From Candidatus Omnitrophota bacterium (GTDB taxonomy: Bacteria > Omnitrophota > Koll11 > Duberdicusellales > 4484-171): 64,000 bases of DNA. The translations under genes were made by a program, and so were the position numbers. Positions 48,939 to 58,078 of this stretch are shown here, piece after piece (positions within the stretch are counted from its first letter, which is position 1; each line of letters opens with the position of its first letter). The stretch covers positions 1 to 64,000 of the forward strand of contig JAUYCY010000072.1 in NCBI GenBank assembly GCA_030692055.1. The letters run 5' to 3'. Below the pieces are notes generated by a model, which saw only the letters and a program-made list of their open reading frames with translations, made no database searches and was not told where the DNA came from.

Positions 48939-49777
48939 TGCGATTGAGCCATTTTATATTGGTGATTTGTGTGGTGGCGTTTGTTTCAGGTTGCGGCACT
49001 GACCAATATACTATTGAGCGGAAATTCTGGCAGGCGCAGAAGCAGGCAGAGAAGATTTTTAAAAATCCCCATGCATCTCCACCCAGGGAGTTAGAAAGAG
49101 TGGTTAAGCTGCTGAATGCTTTCGCGCAAAAGTATCCCAAGAGCAATCTCGCCATTGAGTCTGAGTTTAATATCGCCCGCCTTTATATTGTCAAAGAAGA
49201 ATACCCAAAAGCCAGGACACAATTGAGAACAATATTGAATAAATACAATGAGTCTAAAGCCATCTCTTCTGAGGCGTTGTTCTTAATCGGCAATTCTTAC
49301 GAGATAGAGGATAAATGGGGTTTGGCGCTTGAGCAGTACAAGAAGATTATGCTGGAGTATCCCGCGACACTTAGAGGCCTGGATATACCCATCTATATTG
49401 CCCAGCACTATAAGGTAAAGTATCAGCCGGATAAGATGGTTGCTGCGCTGGGAGAAGCAATTCTTCATTATAAGGCATTAGCTAATAAATATCCGGTTTC
49501 ACCACTTGCGCTTCGGGCGGACAGCTTGGTTGCTGAATGCTACATTGCGCTTAAAGATTGGCCCAACGTTATTAATAGTTTTAACCTTATCATAGATAAA
49601 TATAAAGGCAAGGTTGACGTGAGCGGAACTTTGATTGATATGGCTTTAGTTTACAATCGAGAACTGAAAGATAAGGTTAAGGCAAAAGAGACATTAGAGA
49701 GGTTAATCAAAGATTTTCCCAAGAGTAAACTTGTAAAGACAGCTCAGGCTTTGCTAAAGGAGTTGGAAAAGAAATGA
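48938..49777 (+). CDS. TPR-like lipoprotein (BamD/YbgF-type repeats)
   Basis: The 279-residue protein has a signal peptide with the lipobox VSGC (Cys19) and helical repeats of TPR type (for example NAFAQKYPKSNLAIESEFNIARLY, then repeated YP-x-S/T-x8-A patterns). It is probably anchored in the outer membrane facing the periplasm, as a scaffold for envelope or export complexes. It overlaps the kinase gene by ATGA. Confidence 0.8.
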   Translation: MRLSHFILVICVVAFVSGCGTDQYTIERKFWQAQKQAEKIFKNPHASPPRELERVVKLLNAFAQKYPKSNLAIESEFNIARLYIVKEEYPKARTQLRTILNKYNESKAISSEALFLIGNSYEIEDKWGLALEQYKKIMLEYPATLRGLDIPIYIAQHYKVKYQPDKMVAALGEAILHYKALANKYPVSPLALRADSLVAECYIALKDWPNVINSFNLIIDKYKGKVDVSGTLIDMALVYNRELKDKVKAKETLERLIKDFPKSKLVKTAQALLKELEKK

Positions 49778-50979
49778 GTGATTTGAAAATCAATGAGATT
49801 AAAGAAACAGACGAGATTTTAAGGAGTTTTTTGAATAACGCGCTTAAAGAGATTATGTCCGTGGTTAAGGCAGAGTGCGGCTCGCTCTTTTTGTTTGATT
49901 CCCACAACAAAGAATTGGTCCTGGATTCCTTTTATAATTCGATGAACCTGTCCCTGAGGGGATTAAGGCAGAAGATAGGAGAGGGGATAGCCGGTAAGGT
50001 GATAGATATAAAAGTCCCCATTCTAGTTAAAGATATAAACACTGATTCTCGTTTTAAGCGCAACGGCTTCACCCACTACAAGACAAATTCATTTATCTCT
50101 ATCCCGCTTTATACTTCCAGAGGCCTTCTGGGGATAATAAATTTAGCCGATAAATCATCGGCAGAGTGTTTCTCTGAAAAAGACCTTGAGGTGGCGGCTA
50201 CCATAGCCAGGTATGTATGTTTGACTATTGATAGTTTCACCAGTTGCATCGGATTAAAACAGGAAAAAGAAACCCTGGATAAACAAAAATCCCTGTTAGA
50301 AAAATATGCCTCAGTAGGTAAGTTGGCAGCAGGTGTTGTCCACGAGATTAATAATCCCCTTGATGGGGTTATCCGGTATGCCAATATGGTATTTGAGCAG
50401 ATAGAGAATAATTCCATTGCCAGGGAGTATTTGTTAGATGTTAAAAAAGGCTTAAACCGGATTGCCAACATTACCAAATCCCTGCTTGAATTTTCTCATC
50501 AGGTTAATTTTAATTCTTCCCACACAAAAAGATATGTTGACCTGCATGAGGTAATTGATGAGTCTTTAGATGTATTTAACGATAAATTTAACGGAAGAGT
50601 GCGCGTGGAGAAAAAATACAAACAGGATTTACCTAAGGTTTTGGATTTAGGCATATCGCACGTGGTTATAAACCTGATAAAAAACGCTCTTGATGCCATG
50701 CCCGTAGGCGGAACATTAGAAGTTTCTACGGATATAAAGGAGTCCCGGCTTGAGATAAGTTTTAAAGACAACGGATTAGGCATACCCTCGGAGATTAAGG
50801 AACGCATCTTTGAGCCGTTTTTCAGCACTAAGAGCATAGATAAAGGGACAGGCTTAGGATTAGCGATTTGTCGGGAAATTGTCAGCAAGTACGCTGGCGA
50901 GATTCTGGTAGAGAGTGCGCCGGGTTGCGGCAGCACCTTTACGGTTGTTATTCCCAGAGGCCATTTAAAAAATGCATAA
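49774..50979 (+). CDS. prsK-like: Sensor histidine kinase with GAF domain
   Basis: The 401-residue protein has a GAF domain (about 15-160), a coiled coil (about 163-180), a HisKA domain with VVHEINNP (His190), and an HATPase domain with N box NLIKNALDAM, DNGLGIP and GTGLGLAI. No membrane helix is seen, so it is cytoplasmic, unlike membrane-bound PrsK. It overlaps the NtrC-type gene by eight bases, so the two form a two-component pair, likely governing sigma-54 promoters of EPS and PEP-CTERM genes. Confidence 0.88.
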   Translation: MSDLKINEIKETDEILRSFLNNALKEIMSVVKAECGSLFLFDSHNKELVLDSFYNSMNLSLRGLRQKIGEGIAGKVIDIKVPILVKDINTDSRFKRNGFTHYKTNSFISIPLYTSRGLLGIINLADKSSAECFSEKDLEVAATIARYVCLTIDSFTSCIGLKQEKETLDKQKSLLEKYASVGKLAAGVVHEINNPLDGVIRYANMVFEQIENNSIAREYLLDVKKGLNRIANITKSLLEFSHQVNFNSSHTKRYVDLHEVIDESLDVFNDKFNGRVRVEKKYKQDLPKVLDLGISHVVINLIKNALDAMPVGGTLEVSTDIKESRLEISFKDNGLGIPSEIKERIFEPFFSTKSIDKGTGLGLAICREIVSKYAGEILVESAPGCGSTFTVVIPRGHLKNA

Positions 50980-52387
50980 TTCACAATCTAACGGTAAACA
51001 CATATTAATTGTTGACGATGAACCGCTAGTCAGGCGCTCATTAAGCGAGTTGCTTACCCTATCCGGCTATACCGTCAGCACCGCAGTAAACGGCAGGGAG
51101 GCATTAGAGTTATTGAAAGATTACACTGCCGATATCATAATCAGCGATATAAAAATGCCTGAGATGGACGGCATTAAGTTATTAAAACAGATAAAAGCCT
51201 CTTATCCCAATACGCCGGTCATACTAATAACCGGCTACGGCAGCATAGATAGCGCAGTAGAAGCAATGAAAGAAGGCGCTTATGACTATGTAACCAAGCC
51301 GATAGTGGACAGCGAAATCAAGATTGTTATTGAAAGGCTGATTAAACAACGCCAGCTTCTGGAAGAAAATATCAAATTAAAAGAGCAGCTTTCTGCTTCT
51401 CTACGGGAGCGTTTCCACAATATCGTGGGGAAGAGCCAGAAGATGCAAAAGATTTACACCCTGATTGAGGCGATTATCAATACCCGGGCAACGGTTATAA
51501 TCCACGGGGAAAGCGGAACCGGGAAACGCCTGATTGCCCATGCAATTCACAAATATAACGAGCACGAACGGGGAAAGCCGTTTGTTGAGGTAAGTTGCGG
51601 GGCATTGACCGAGACATTGCTGGAAAGCGAATTGTTTGGGCATGCAAAAGGTGCGTTTACCGGAGCAATCAAGGACCGCATCGGCCGTTTTGAATTAGCC
51701 GATGGCGGAACAATATTTTTGGATGAAATAGATGCCTTCTCTCCGGCCTTACAGGTAAAATTATTAAGGGTCTTGCAGGAAGGCGAATTCGAGCGGGTAG
51801 GGGATACCAAGACAATAAAAATTGATGTCCGGGTCATTGCTGCTACCAATCAGAAACTGGAGGATTTAATCGCGCAGGGCAAATTCCGCAAGGATTTATA
51901 TTACCGTTTGAATATTATCTCTATTGAGGTGCCGCCCTTAAGGGACCGCAAAGAGGACATTCCGCTTCTGATTGAAGATTTCGTAAAAAAACACTCCACG
52001 CACACCAGTAAAAAAATAGAAGGTTTAGCCAGTGAGACGCTTTCAATGTTAATGGATTATAATTGGCCGGGTAATATCAGGGAATTAGAAAATGTAATTG
52101 AAAGAGCGATTATATTAACTAAAGGGCCGATGATTATGCCCGCGGACTTGCCGGAATTTTTGGGCAGTCTTAAAACCCAAGAAGAATTGCCGGGTAGCGG
52201 CGGATTGAAATTAAAAGACGCCCTGAAGTCTCCCGAGAGGGATTTAATCTTAAAGGCGCTGGAGTCTGTAAGCTGGAATAGAAATGAGGCGGCGCGCACA
52301 TTGGGTATCAACCGCACCACGCTTTATAAAAAGATGCATCTGTTCGGGCTATTAAAAAATAACAAGGCGAATGGAAAAAGTAATTAA
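50972..52387 (+). CDS. prsR-like: NtrC-family sigma-54 response regulator (PrsR-like)
   Basis: The 471-residue protein has a receiver domain (phosphoacceptor Asp59, SDIKMPEMDG), an AAA+ domain with Walker A GESGTGKR and the sigma-54-contacting GAFTGA (residues 227-232), and a C-terminal Fis-type helix-turn-helix (WNRNEAARTLGINRTTLYKK). It activates sigma-54 promoters after phosphorylation by the kinase upstream. RpoN is encoded 3.4 kb away, and two matching promoters are in the window. The gene overlaps both neighbours. Confidence 0.92.
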   Translation: MHNSQSNGKHILIVDDEPLVRRSLSELLTLSGYTVSTAVNGREALELLKDYTADIIISDIKMPEMDGIKLLKQIKASYPNTPVILITGYGSIDSAVEAMKEGAYDYVTKPIVDSEIKIVIERLIKQRQLLEENIKLKEQLSASLRERFHNIVGKSQKMQKIYTLIEAIINTRATVIIHGESGTGKRLIAHAIHKYNEHERGKPFVEVSCGALTETLLESELFGHAKGAFTGAIKDRIGRFELADGGTIFLDEIDAFSPALQVKLLRVLQEGEFERVGDTKTIKIDVRVIAATNQKLEDLIAQGKFRKDLYYRLNIISIEVPPLRDRKEDIPLLIEDFVKKHSTHTSKKIEGLASETLSMLMDYNWPGNIRELENVIERAIILTKGPMIMPADLPEFLGSLKTQEELPGSGGLKLKDALKSPERDLILKALESVSWNRNEAARTLGINRTTLYKKMHLFGLLKNNKANGKSN

Positions 52388-53384
52388 ACCGGTCACTAAA
52401 GGCCAGGATTTATCTTTAAGGGATTTAATAGACATAAAGGCGTGGCAAAAAATCCAGAATAATTTTTCCGTGATAACGGATGTGGGGCTGCGCACTGTTG
52501 ACCCTAAAGGTAAACTTATAACCACTCCCAGCGGAGAGTCCCGATTATGCACGGAATTATTGAAAAGTTCTCCTGTAAAGGAGAAACTGTGCGGTGGTTG
52601 TTCTCCCACATTTTTAGGCGGCAAGGGAGTGGTGGATAGAAACCTGAGTTTTATTTGCTGCGCCGGGCTGTGTAATTATGTTATTCCTTTAAGGTTTGAA
52701 AGCTTGGTCTTAGGGTACCTCATATTGGGCCCGGTAATTTTAGTGATGCGTAAGCCCAAAGAAGAATACCGCAAGCCCGCAGAGGAATTAAGCCTTGAAT
52801 TAGAGGATTTTTGGAATGCGATTCTGGAGATAAAGGTAGTATCGTTTCAGGGGATGCAGTCATTAGTAGAATTAATGAAGGATGTAGGTGAGTATACCAT
52901 AAAACTGGCTTATCAAAACATAATCCAGGGAAAGGAGATGACCGTGGCGGCTGATTCACCTAAATTAAACCGGCTTTTGAATGCGTTATTGGAAGTGGCG
53001 TTTCAGGTAACCGGAGCGGATATCGGTTCGATAATGTTTTTTGAAAAAGGCCATAATGAGATGACCATCCGTGCATCAAAGGGTATTCCCGAAGAGGTCG
53101 TAAGAAATACAAGAGTAAAATTAGGAAACGGAATTTCCGGCATCGCGGCAGCTGAAAGAACGTCTTTTTTAATAGATGACGAGGTAAGGGACAATAGAAT
53201 TAAACCATATCTTAATCGTCCCTATATCAACTCTTCTATGGTTCTTCCGATTAATGTAAAAGACAGGGTGATGGGTGTAGTTAATCTGGGAACGTTGAGA
53301 ACTTCGGCCGTCAAATTTAATACTAATAATCTGAAATTAATGAACAAGCTTATAGACCTGACAACTGTGGCATTACACGAATAA
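52371..53384 (+). CDS. PocR-GAF sensor protein
   Basis: The 337-residue protein has an N-terminal PocR ligand-binding domain (about 18-185), which holds a Cys cluster (RLCTELL, KLCGGCS, FICCAGLCNY) and GYLILGP. A GAF domain follows (about 198-337). It has no output domain. The 17-base overlap with the NtrC-type gene suggests it feeds a small-molecule or redox signal to the two-component pair. PocR domains bind small molecules in other proteins; the ligand here is unknown. Confidence 0.82.
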   Translation: MEKVIKPVTKGQDLSLRDLIDIKAWQKIQNNFSVITDVGLRTVDPKGKLITTPSGESRLCTELLKSSPVKEKLCGGCSPTFLGGKGVVDRNLSFICCAGLCNYVIPLRFESLVLGYLILGPVILVMRKPKEEYRKPAEELSLELEDFWNAILEIKVVSFQGMQSLVELMKDVGEYTIKLAYQNIIQGKEMTVAADSPKLNRLLNALLEVAFQVTGADIGSIMFFEKGHNEMTIRASKGIPEEVVRNTRVKLGNGISGIAAAERTSFLIDDEVRDNRIKPYLNRPYINSSMVLPINVKDRVMGVVNLGTLRTSAVKFNTNNLKLMNKLIDLTTVALHE

Positions 53385-53400
53385 AATAGGGCATAAATTT

Positions 53401-53445
53401 AAAAAGCCAACGTTTTAGAGTGTTTTAAACGTCGGCTTTTTTATT
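53401..53445 (+). terminator. Intrinsic terminator after the regulatory operon
   Basis: AAAAAGCCAACGTTT and AAACGTCGGCTTTTTT form a stem with one mismatch around a short loop, with T runs on the downstream side and A runs upstream (it may work in both directions). Confidence 0.85.
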
Positions 53446-53511
53446 TTAAAAATGTGGGATAGCAATACGAAAGCGTACAATTATCTTGATGACACTGGCA
53501 GGCGATTTTCC

Positions 53512-53539
53512 TTGACAAGGGACAGAAATGTGCTAAACT
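53512..53539 (+). promoter_or_regulatory. Promoter of the second AbiE module
   Basis: TTGACA (53512-53517), a 16-base spacer and TAAACT (53534-53539) with an extended -10 TG at 53531-53532. Confidence 0.65.
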
Positions 53540-53583
53540 TGATATGTAGAAAAATGCTATGCAAGTTATTTAGGAGATAACCT

Positions 53584-54384
53584 ATGACACCTAAAAATAC
53601 ATCTAAGACTTTGGGGCCTATAGAGACCGATATTGTGGCTCGTTTAACGTACGAGAAAAAGACGATTGTCACTGCGGGCGATTTTGACCGTTTGTTTAAT
53701 CTTTCTCCCAATGATAGAAAACAGGTTGTTTTTCGCCTCAAAAAGAAAAAAATATTGTCGCCGATAAAACGGGGAGTTTACGCTTTTTCGCCGCTTGAAG
53801 CCGGCCCGGAAGGAACTGGGGTAGATGAACTGCTTATCCCGCCGCTTTTCTTTCCTAAGAAAAACTATTATGTTGGCTACTCAACCGTGTTTAATTATTA
53901 CGGTTTTACCGAGCAGCTTTTTCAAACCGTATACGTCCTTAATACCACTATGCGTATGGAAAGGATAATTTGTGGTATATCTTATAAGTTCATAAGAATT
54001 CTTGAAAATCGTATGTACGGCCTGGAAACAATAAAAGTAAAGGATGCAGATGTAAATATTAGTTCAAGAGAGCGAACGCTCATTGACCTTCTTTATTTTA
54101 ACAAACCTGTTGGCGGTATTACAGCGGCTGTTGAGATATTCACGGAAATTGTAAAAAACAAGAAATGCGATATCAAAAAGCTTATTGAATACGCGGCGCG
54201 TTTTCCAAATATTACAACCAGAAAGCGCATTGGCTTGATTCTTGAAGGAATAGGTGCCTCTGATACTATTTTAAAACCGCTTATAAAAAGCGTAGAAGAA
54301 ACGGCGGTTAGCTCGTTTGACGGATCGCGCAAAGGAACACTAAATAAGAAATGGAGAGTTATCGTCAATGATTCACGAAAATAA
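53584..54384 (+). CDS. abiEi-like: AbiEi-family antitoxin, second copy
   Basis: The 266-residue protein has an N-terminal winged helix (KTLGPIETDIVARL to FSPLEAG) and the AbiEi middle region (YVGYSTVFNYYGF, SSRERTLIDLLYF). It is related to the protein at 19980 but clearly diverged. TTAGGAGA lies before the ATG. It overlaps the toxin gene by 17 bases. Confidence 0.82.
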   Translation: MTPKNTSKTLGPIETDIVARLTYEKKTIVTAGDFDRLFNLSPNDRKQVVFRLKKKKILSPIKRGVYAFSPLEAGPEGTGVDELLIPPLFFPKKNYYVGYSTVFNYYGFTEQLFQTVYVLNTTMRMERIICGISYKFIRILENRMYGLETIKVKDADVNISSRERTLIDLLYFNKPVGGITAAVEIFTEIVKNKKCDIKKLIEYAARFPNITTRKRIGLILEGIGASDTILKPLIKSVEETAVSSFDGSRKGTLNKKWRVIVNDSRK

Positions 54385-55246
54385 AGAAGAATTTGTAAAA
54401 GCTCTGGAGAGAACGTCAAAGAAAAAGGGCTTTTTATTGCCTCTGATAGAGAAAGATTATTATCTGACGCTGATTCTTTCCAGGGCAAGCGAACTTTCAG
54501 AAGACCTTATTTTTAAAGGCGGGACGTGCCTGAATAAAGTATATTATTCCTATTACCGTTTGAGTGAAGATCTTGATTTTAGTATGAAACTTCCTCAGTA
54601 TGAAGCAACGCGTGGCCAAAGGCGCAAGTGTATTCAGCCGGTTAAAAATAGAATTAAAAAACTCGTTGAGCAATTTGGAATGAAGATAGATGATGCTGGC
54701 AATCCCGGACGAAACGAATCTAAGCAGTACGTGTATTTTTTGGTTTATCAATCAGCGTTGAGGCCGCTTGAAGCAAAAATAAAATTTGAAATCGGTTTAA
54801 GATTTAACCCAATCATGCCCGTAGAAACGCGTAATGTCCAGCATGCTTTCTTACATCCATTTACGGGAGAACCTCTTTTTGATGGCGGCAAGATAAAGTG
54901 CTTATCTTTAAATGAATTAATAGCGGAGAAATTACGCGCAAGTGCCATACGAGAAAAAATAGCGCCGCGAGATTTTTATGACCTTGATTTTGTCCTGCGT
55001 AATGGGTTTGATTTGATTAACAAAGAAGTAATAAAACTTTTTAAGAAGAAGCTTGAGGAATGCGGCGCTGATACCGATTTAGAGAAGTATCGTGTTAATC
55101 TTGGACGCAAGGACGAGGAAGTAAAAGACATGCGTTCACGTATTGAGGTCGAGTTATTTGATGTATTGACGCCGGATGAACGCAAGAATTTTGATTTAGA
55201 TGTGGCTTTTAAACGAATTAACAAGGCAATGGAAGGTATTGAGTAA
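54368..55246 (+). CDS. abiEii-like: AbiEii-family nucleotidyltransferase toxin, second copy
   Basis: The 292-residue protein has FKGGTCLNKVYY, SEDLDFSM and RDFYDLDFVL, the nucleotidyltransferase motifs of AbiEii toxins, plus a C-terminal helical extension. It works with the antitoxin at 53584. Immediately after its stop come fragments of unrelated genes. Confidence 0.85.
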   Translation: MIHENKEEFVKALERTSKKKGFLLPLIEKDYYLTLILSRASELSEDLIFKGGTCLNKVYYSYYRLSEDLDFSMKLPQYEATRGQRRKCIQPVKNRIKKLVEQFGMKIDDAGNPGRNESKQYVYFLVYQSALRPLEAKIKFEIGLRFNPIMPVETRNVQHAFLHPFTGEPLFDGGKIKCLSLNELIAEKLRASAIREKIAPRDFYDLDFVLRNGFDLINKEVIKLFKKKLEECGADTDLEKYRVNLGRKDEEVKDMRSRIEVELFDVLTPDERKNFDLDVAFKRINKAMEGIE

Positions 55247-55378
55247 TGGCCAGACAGCACCTACTTTGATATTCCTTATACATTTTGCCTGATGAACGCC
55301 GCTGCGGTTGCGGGGCTGTATAAGTTTGTCACTCGAAGGCAGGAGGTAACGTGGGAGAGAGCCCAAAGTGAAGAGGTA
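55247..55378 (+). pseudogene. C-terminal remnant of a membrane GT2 glycosyltransferase
   Basis: The frame reads YFDIPYTFCLMNAAAVAGLY and KFVTRRQEVTWERAQ, which looks like the last membrane helix and tail (the QxVTWE-type end) of processive GT2 enzymes. The rest of the gene is absent, as the AbiEii stop lies just upstream. Confidence 0.55.
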
Positions 55379-55703
55379 TTTGGCGTTTTTTCTAATGACC
55401 TTTGCAATATTAGGAGTAACTGCAAGGGTTTATTGCTATCAGGCCGAAGTAATAGATATAAGCGGCAAGAGATACTTCCCGGCTGTGAAAGAAGCGTTGT
55501 CAAAGGCACAGAAGTCAATTTATCTGGTGATGTATTTTGTGAATTTTGACCCGGATGAAATAGTTAAATTCAACTTACCTATGACACTCGACACTGCTCA
55601 TATAGAAGATGACAAAAAGATATGGCATTTACTTAAAAGCTATAAAGAAAATATCAGGAACGTGCATCTTTCTTCCAAAGGACATAAACAGCAATTGAGT
55701 TGA
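55368..55703 (+). pseudogene. Mosaic remnant: signal peptide and PLD-like start joined to a TIM-barrel fragment
   Basis: From a GTG at 55368 the frame gives a signal peptide (residues 1-24) and SGKRYFPAVKEALSKAQKSI, resembling the start of phospholipase D-like proteins. At about residue 62 it switches to LPMTLDTAHIEDDKKIWHLL and NIRNVHLSS, which resembles a sugar-phosphate isomerase/AP-endonuclease TIM-barrel segment. Neither part is complete, so it is best explained by deletions. A short secreted peptide could still be made. Confidence 0.5.
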
Positions 55704-55756
55704 TAACTACAGTATAATTTATTCTGAAGAAAATGGGTATGTTCCAGCAGCTTGAG

Positions 55757-57061
55757 TTATCTTTCTCTACGGAAGGCGGTAGAGAGGATTTTGGATTCTT
55801 CTCTGTATTTGGCTACAGTGCGGCGGCAGACATTTAATTTTTTTTCCTTAGAAAGAATAAGCGAGATATCCTGGTCGCTTAAAGGGTGTTTTTTATCTTC
55901 TGCTTCTATAAGCTCTTTAATCAGCTTTTTTACGTGGGTAGATGATACGGTCTGGCCGTTTTTATCGTGGATATGGCTGCTAAAGAAATCTTTTAAGGCA
56001 ATTACCCCCAGCGGAGTTTTCACGTATTTATTCATTACCACCCGGCAGACCGTAGATTCGTGCATCTCGATTTTCTCTGCCACTTCTTTAAAGGTAAGCG
56101 GCTTAAGGCAGGAGAGGTCGTTCCTGATTGCCTCTTGTTGAACCTCAACTACGGTTTCCGTAACTTTTCTTAGCGTATCCCGCCTTTTAGTGATAGCATT
56201 TAATAATTCCATGGCGCTGCGCAGTTTCTCAGTAAGAAACTCTTTGGTTTGCGGGTCAATGTCGGTTTTTTTTAACATCTCCCGATAGGTTTTACTAATA
56301 TTTAGGGTTGGCAGGTCTTCATTGTTAATACTTATTTCTAAATCTTCGCCTTTTTCCTCAATGATAACATCCGGGATAACCCGCTGGATTTCTTCGGTAG
56401 AGTAGTTTCTGCCGGGCTTGGGGTCGAGTTTTAGTATTCTTTTTATCAGCGGTTCAATCTTCTCTAACGGCTCCTTAAGGTTTTTGGCAATCGCGCTGTA
56501 ATTTTTCTTGGCCACATCGTCCAGGTGCAATTCGGCAATTTTTCTCATCAGGGGGTCAGTTTCATTGGCTAAATCTAACTGGATGAGCAGGCACTCGGAA
56601 ACTGTCCTGGCAGCCACACCCGCAGGCTCAAATTTCTGGATAAGTTTAAGGACGTTTTCTACCTCATTGACAGCCACATTTAAGGCCTTGGCAATCTCCT
56701 CTAAACCTACTTTTAAATACCCGTTATCATCAATATTCCCGATTATCTCTTGGCCGATCCTGAACGCCTCATCGCTGTTGGTAAACATTCCCAGCTGCCT
56801 AAGGAGCACATCCTGCAGGGAAGATTTCTTGGTAATTTGCTCCAATCGGAAGCCTTCCATGGCAGGCAGGGAGGAGGTATCTCTACGGCTTTCAGAGATA
56901 GGCAGTTTAGGGGTTTCTTCCAGAAAGGGATTATCATTCAACTCTGCCTCAACCATATCCTTAAGGTCCAATAATGGCAAGGCCAAAATTTTAAGCGACT
57001 GTTGAAGCTGGGGGGCAAGTATGCGCCTTAGTTCCAGTCTTTGCCGTATCTCCATACCCAA
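55757..57061 (-). CDS. rpoN: RNA polymerase sigma-54 factor
   Basis: The 434-residue protein has region I with the activator-responsive Leu/Gln-rich stretch (QLQQSLKILALPLLDL, then EAELNDNPFLEE), the core-binding domain, the HTH region (LTFKEVAEKIEMHESTVCRV) and an RpoN box variant (CRRTVAKYREE) near the C-terminus, followed by a slightly longer tail than usual. It directs polymerase to -24/-12 promoters such as those at 14541 and 44821. The ATG at 57061 or the one two codons later is the start. Confidence 0.95.
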   Translation of the reverse strand: MGMEIRQRLELRRILAPQLQQSLKILALPLLDLKDMVEAELNDNPFLEETPKLPISESRRDTSSLPAMEGFRLEQITKKSSLQDVLLRQLGMFTNSDEAFRIGQEIIGNIDDNGYLKVGLEEIAKALNVAVNEVENVLKLIQKFEPAGVAARTVSECLLIQLDLANETDPLMRKIAELHLDDVAKKNYSAIAKNLKEPLEKIEPLIKRILKLDPKPGRNYSTEEIQRVIPDVIIEEKGEDLEISINNEDLPTLNISKTYREMLKKTDIDPQTKEFLTEKLRSAMELLNAITKRRDTLRKVTETVVEVQQEAIRNDLSCLKPLTFKEVAEKIEMHESTVCRVVMNKYVKTPLGVIALKDFFSSHIHDKNGQTVSSTHVKKLIKELIEAEDKKHPLSDQDISLILSKEKKLNVCRRTVAKYREESKILSTAFRRER

Positions 57062-57153
57062 TAGTATAGCATAAAAAGGCCCGTATTTTTAATAAAATTA
57101 TCGTTGTAGCATAGGAAATTATATTAGATTCTTCGGCACATTGCCTCAGAATC

Positions 57154-57236
57154 AAGGAAAAGTCTCATTAATGAAACTTTTCCTTGACAAGCGGGAATTG
57201 CCTTGTTAGAATAACTAATAATGAATAGGTATTCAT
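57154..57236 (+). promoter_or_regulatory. Promoter region of the DUF134 gene with two palindromes
   Basis: TTGACA (57184-57189), a 17-base spacer and TAGAAT (57207-57212) form the promoter. A long palindrome (AAGGAAAAGT at 57154 with ACTTTTCCTT ending at 57185, TCAT/ATGA inside) covers the -35 edge. ATGAATA-GG-TATTCAT (57221-57236) sits at the start site, as an operator would. Confidence 0.6.
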
Positions 57237-57293
57237 AATAACTATGGCGTTAAAAGTAAGTAAGTCTAAGTAAACCAGCTTCGAGGGAGTAAA

Positions 57294-57602
57294 ATGCGGC
57301 CAAAAGGCAGACCCAAGAAATATAGGCGAGTTCAGAGATACCCCAAAATCAGCCGTTTTAGCCCAAGGGGCAAGGCAGGTAGGCCGGATGAGGTAGATTT
57401 GGCTATGGATGAGTTTGAGGCTATCAGGTTAGCCGATTACCAGCGCCTGAGCCAGAAAGAGGCAGCCAAATCAATGCATTTATCCCAACCGACCTTTAGC
57501 CGGATCCTGAAAGGAGCGCGTAAAATCATTGCAGATGCCCTAATTAATGGTAAAATAATTAAGATTCAGGGAGGCCAATACGTAATTAGTTCCCAGAGGT
57601 AA
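57294..57602 (+). CDS. DUF134 (UPF0251) family DNA-binding protein
   Basis: The 102-residue protein opens with RPKGRPKK and has DEFEAIRLADYQRLSQKEAA, then a helix-turn-helix (MHLSQPTFSRILKGARK), the typical DUF134 layout. These are putative transcription regulators. GAGGGAG precedes the ATG. The palindrome at its own start site suggests self-regulation. Confidence 0.88.
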   Translation: MRPKGRPKKYRRVQRYPKISRFSPRGKAGRPDEVDLAMDEFEAIRLADYQRLSQKEAAKSMHLSQPTFSRILKGARKIIADALINGKIIKIQGGQYVISSQR

Positions 57603-57634
57603 TTAGAAAGCTGTTTTTGAGGGAGGTAGTAAAG

Positions 57635-57841
57635 ATGGATAAGGAGTTAGAACAGTGGTATAAGTTGCATAAATTTTATTTTTATATGGGTAGCTACGAA
57701 ACAAAGGACTTAGCCAGTTATCTAAAGGTTAGTCCTCGGATAATTCAGAGGTGGTTGAAAGAGAAGTCCCGGCCAACTAAAGAGCAATTAGCCCAGATTA
57801 GGAGATATTTGAAGGAAAAAGAGCCGAAATCCTCCTTATAA
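57635..57841 (+). CDS. Small helix-turn-helix protein
   Basis: The 68-residue protein has a helix-turn-helix of Xre/terminase-small-subunit type (YETKDLASYLKVSPRIIQRW, then LKEKSRPTKEQLAQI). GGGAGG lies before the ATG at 57635; an upstream TTG in frame would include the ribosome binding site. It is 32 bases after DUF134 and probably cotranscribed. Confidence 0.7.
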   Translation: MDKELEQWYKLHKFYFYMGSYETKDLASYLKVSPRIIQRWLKEKSRPTKEQLAQIRRYLKEKEPKSSL

Positions 57842-58078
57842 ACAATATTATATTTTTTCGTCTGGATGTCGCACTACTGCCTATAATAGTTCTTATGTTA
57901 ACTTGGCAATCTGGATGAACCCAAGATAAGTATTTGGCGCATAAAAGGTTATAAATTTTGGGATTTTCCTGTGGAAAACCACAATTAAACTTACTTTATC
58001 TTACTTATGTTTTTTGAGTTTTACATTTGGTTACGGGTCTTTTGCGGATATTTACAGCAAAAGCTCTGCGGAGTGGTT
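57842..58078. other. Intergenic region between convergent genes
   Basis: No ORF or terminator with a T run is convincing in this 237-base AT-rich stretch. A TGTGGAAAACCACA palindrome occurs near 57971. Confidence 0.4.

Noticed and set aside
55292..55549. 85-codon ORF as an intact gene
   Set aside because: Only its first part resembles a protein (the GT2 tail); the rest overlaps the PLD-like frame and has no features.
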